Shown one piece after another: positions 5,631 to 5,938 of a DNA stretch of 5,938 nt. The stretch's first letter is position 1. Every line of letters begins with the position of its first letter. Under the pieces are notes generated by a model. It was not told where the DNA came from. It did not search any database and saw nothing but the letters and a program-made list of their open reading frames with translations. Both the position numbers and the translations under genes were made by a program. This DNA is from DATGQT01 sp033720695 (GTDB lineage: Bacteria; Bacteroidota; Rhodothermia; Rhodothermales; Rubricoccaceae). The stretch spans positions 1 to 5,938 of the forward strand of contig JAWWCA010000217.1 of NCBI GenBank assembly GCA_033720695.1, written 5' to 3'.

Positions 5631-5938
5631 ATGCGCCTCGCCCTTCTCGCCCTCACCCTGGCCCTGAGCGGAGCCGGAGGGCTCCTCGCCCCGGCCGCGC
5701 AGGCCCAGGCCGAACTGCGGGCCCCGGCCGTGCTCCACGTGGACGCCGACGCCGCGCCCGGCGGCGACGGGGCCTCCTGGGCCACCGCCTTCGACGACCT
5801 CCAGGACGCCCTCGCCGTGGCCGCACCCGGCGACGAGGTCTGGGTCGCCGAAGGGACCTACAAGCCCACCGACACCGGCGACCGGACGGCCACCTTCGCC
5901 CTCGCCTCCGGCGTCGCCCTCTACGGCGGCTTCGACGG
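5631..5938 (+). CDS. Secreted protein with the start of a right-handed parallel beta-helix (pectin-lyase-like) domain, partial
   Basis: The frame is open from ATG at 5631 to the window end: 102 complete codons with no stop, so the 3' part is missing. Residues 1-27 form a Sec signal peptide, with Arg2, a Leu/Ala-rich core and a likely cleavage after AQA near residue 25 or 27. Residues 34-102 contain VLHVDADAAPGGDGASWATAF, DLQDALAVAAPGDEVWVAEGTYKP and a YGGF motif. This pattern opens many large exported beta-helix proteins of Bacteroidota, Rhodothermota and Planctomycetes. Such proteins are often surface-attached or released, and in Bacteroidota many carry a type IX secretion sorting domain at the C-terminus, which cannot be seen here. 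Enzymatic activity cannot be judged from this fragment. It is transcribed divergently from the DUF4175 gene. Confidence 0.8.
   Translation, partial: MRLALLALTLALSGAGGLLAPAAQAQAELRAPAVLHVDADAAPGGDGASWATAFDDLQDALAVAAPGDEVWVAEGTYKPTDTGDRTATFALASGVALYGGFD

Noticed and set aside
5490..5738. 83-residue N-terminal extension of the DUF4175 protein from ATG at 5738
   Set aside because: It would cover the whole divergent promoter region and the signal peptide of the neighbouring gene, and its sequence is Gly/Pro/Arg-rich with no family match. GTG at 5489 gives a normal N-terminus.

Overview
This window of very GC-rich DNA carries four protein-coding genes. It looks like a chromosomal stretch of a high-GC Bacteroidota-like bacterium, most plausibly Rhodothermota (Rubricoccaceae type). 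That placement is inference. It rests on a long DUF4175 protein of the Bacteroidota layout, the absence of Shine-Dalgarno sequences before the starts, and a secreted protein opening with a 'WVAEGTYKPT'-type parallel beta-helix motif. No marker gene such as rRNA is present to prove it. Codon use is uniformly GC-rich across the genes, and there is no sign of an insertion sequence, phage, CRISPR array, tRNA or rRNA.

Layout. Bases 1-77 are almost pure C (one G at position 12) and look like a contig-end or sequencing artefact. Bases 78-189 are a leader that holds a possible LexA operator (GAAC-N4-GTTA) and a GC-rich hairpin. Next come umuD (190-597) and umuC (609-1943), an SOS-type error-prone polymerase V operon on the + strand with 11 bases between the genes. 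All the key residues are present: the Cys-Gly cleavage site, the Ser/Lys dyad, the polymerase acidic triad, the clamp-binding QxxLF motif and the C-terminal DUF4113 region. A convergent gene follows on the - strand (1962-5489). It encodes a 1175-residue membrane-anchored DUF4175 protein with three N-terminal membrane segments, a periplasmic beta-rich part and a very long Gln/Glu/Met-rich helical part. A 141-base divergent intergenic region (5490-5630) separates it from a secreted beta-helix-type protein on the + strand (5631 onward), which runs off the window end.

Functional picture. UmuD is cleaved to UmuD' when RecA filaments form on damaged DNA, and UmuD'2C then copies past lesions. The DUF4175 protein and the secreted protein have no evident link to this SOS operon; they are envelope or exported proteins that happen to be neighbours. 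I see no convincing undescribed system. The best leads are the possible SOS operator, the extreme coiled-coil DUF4175 protein with its 15-base in-frame repeat, and a possible leaderless promoter for the secreted protein.
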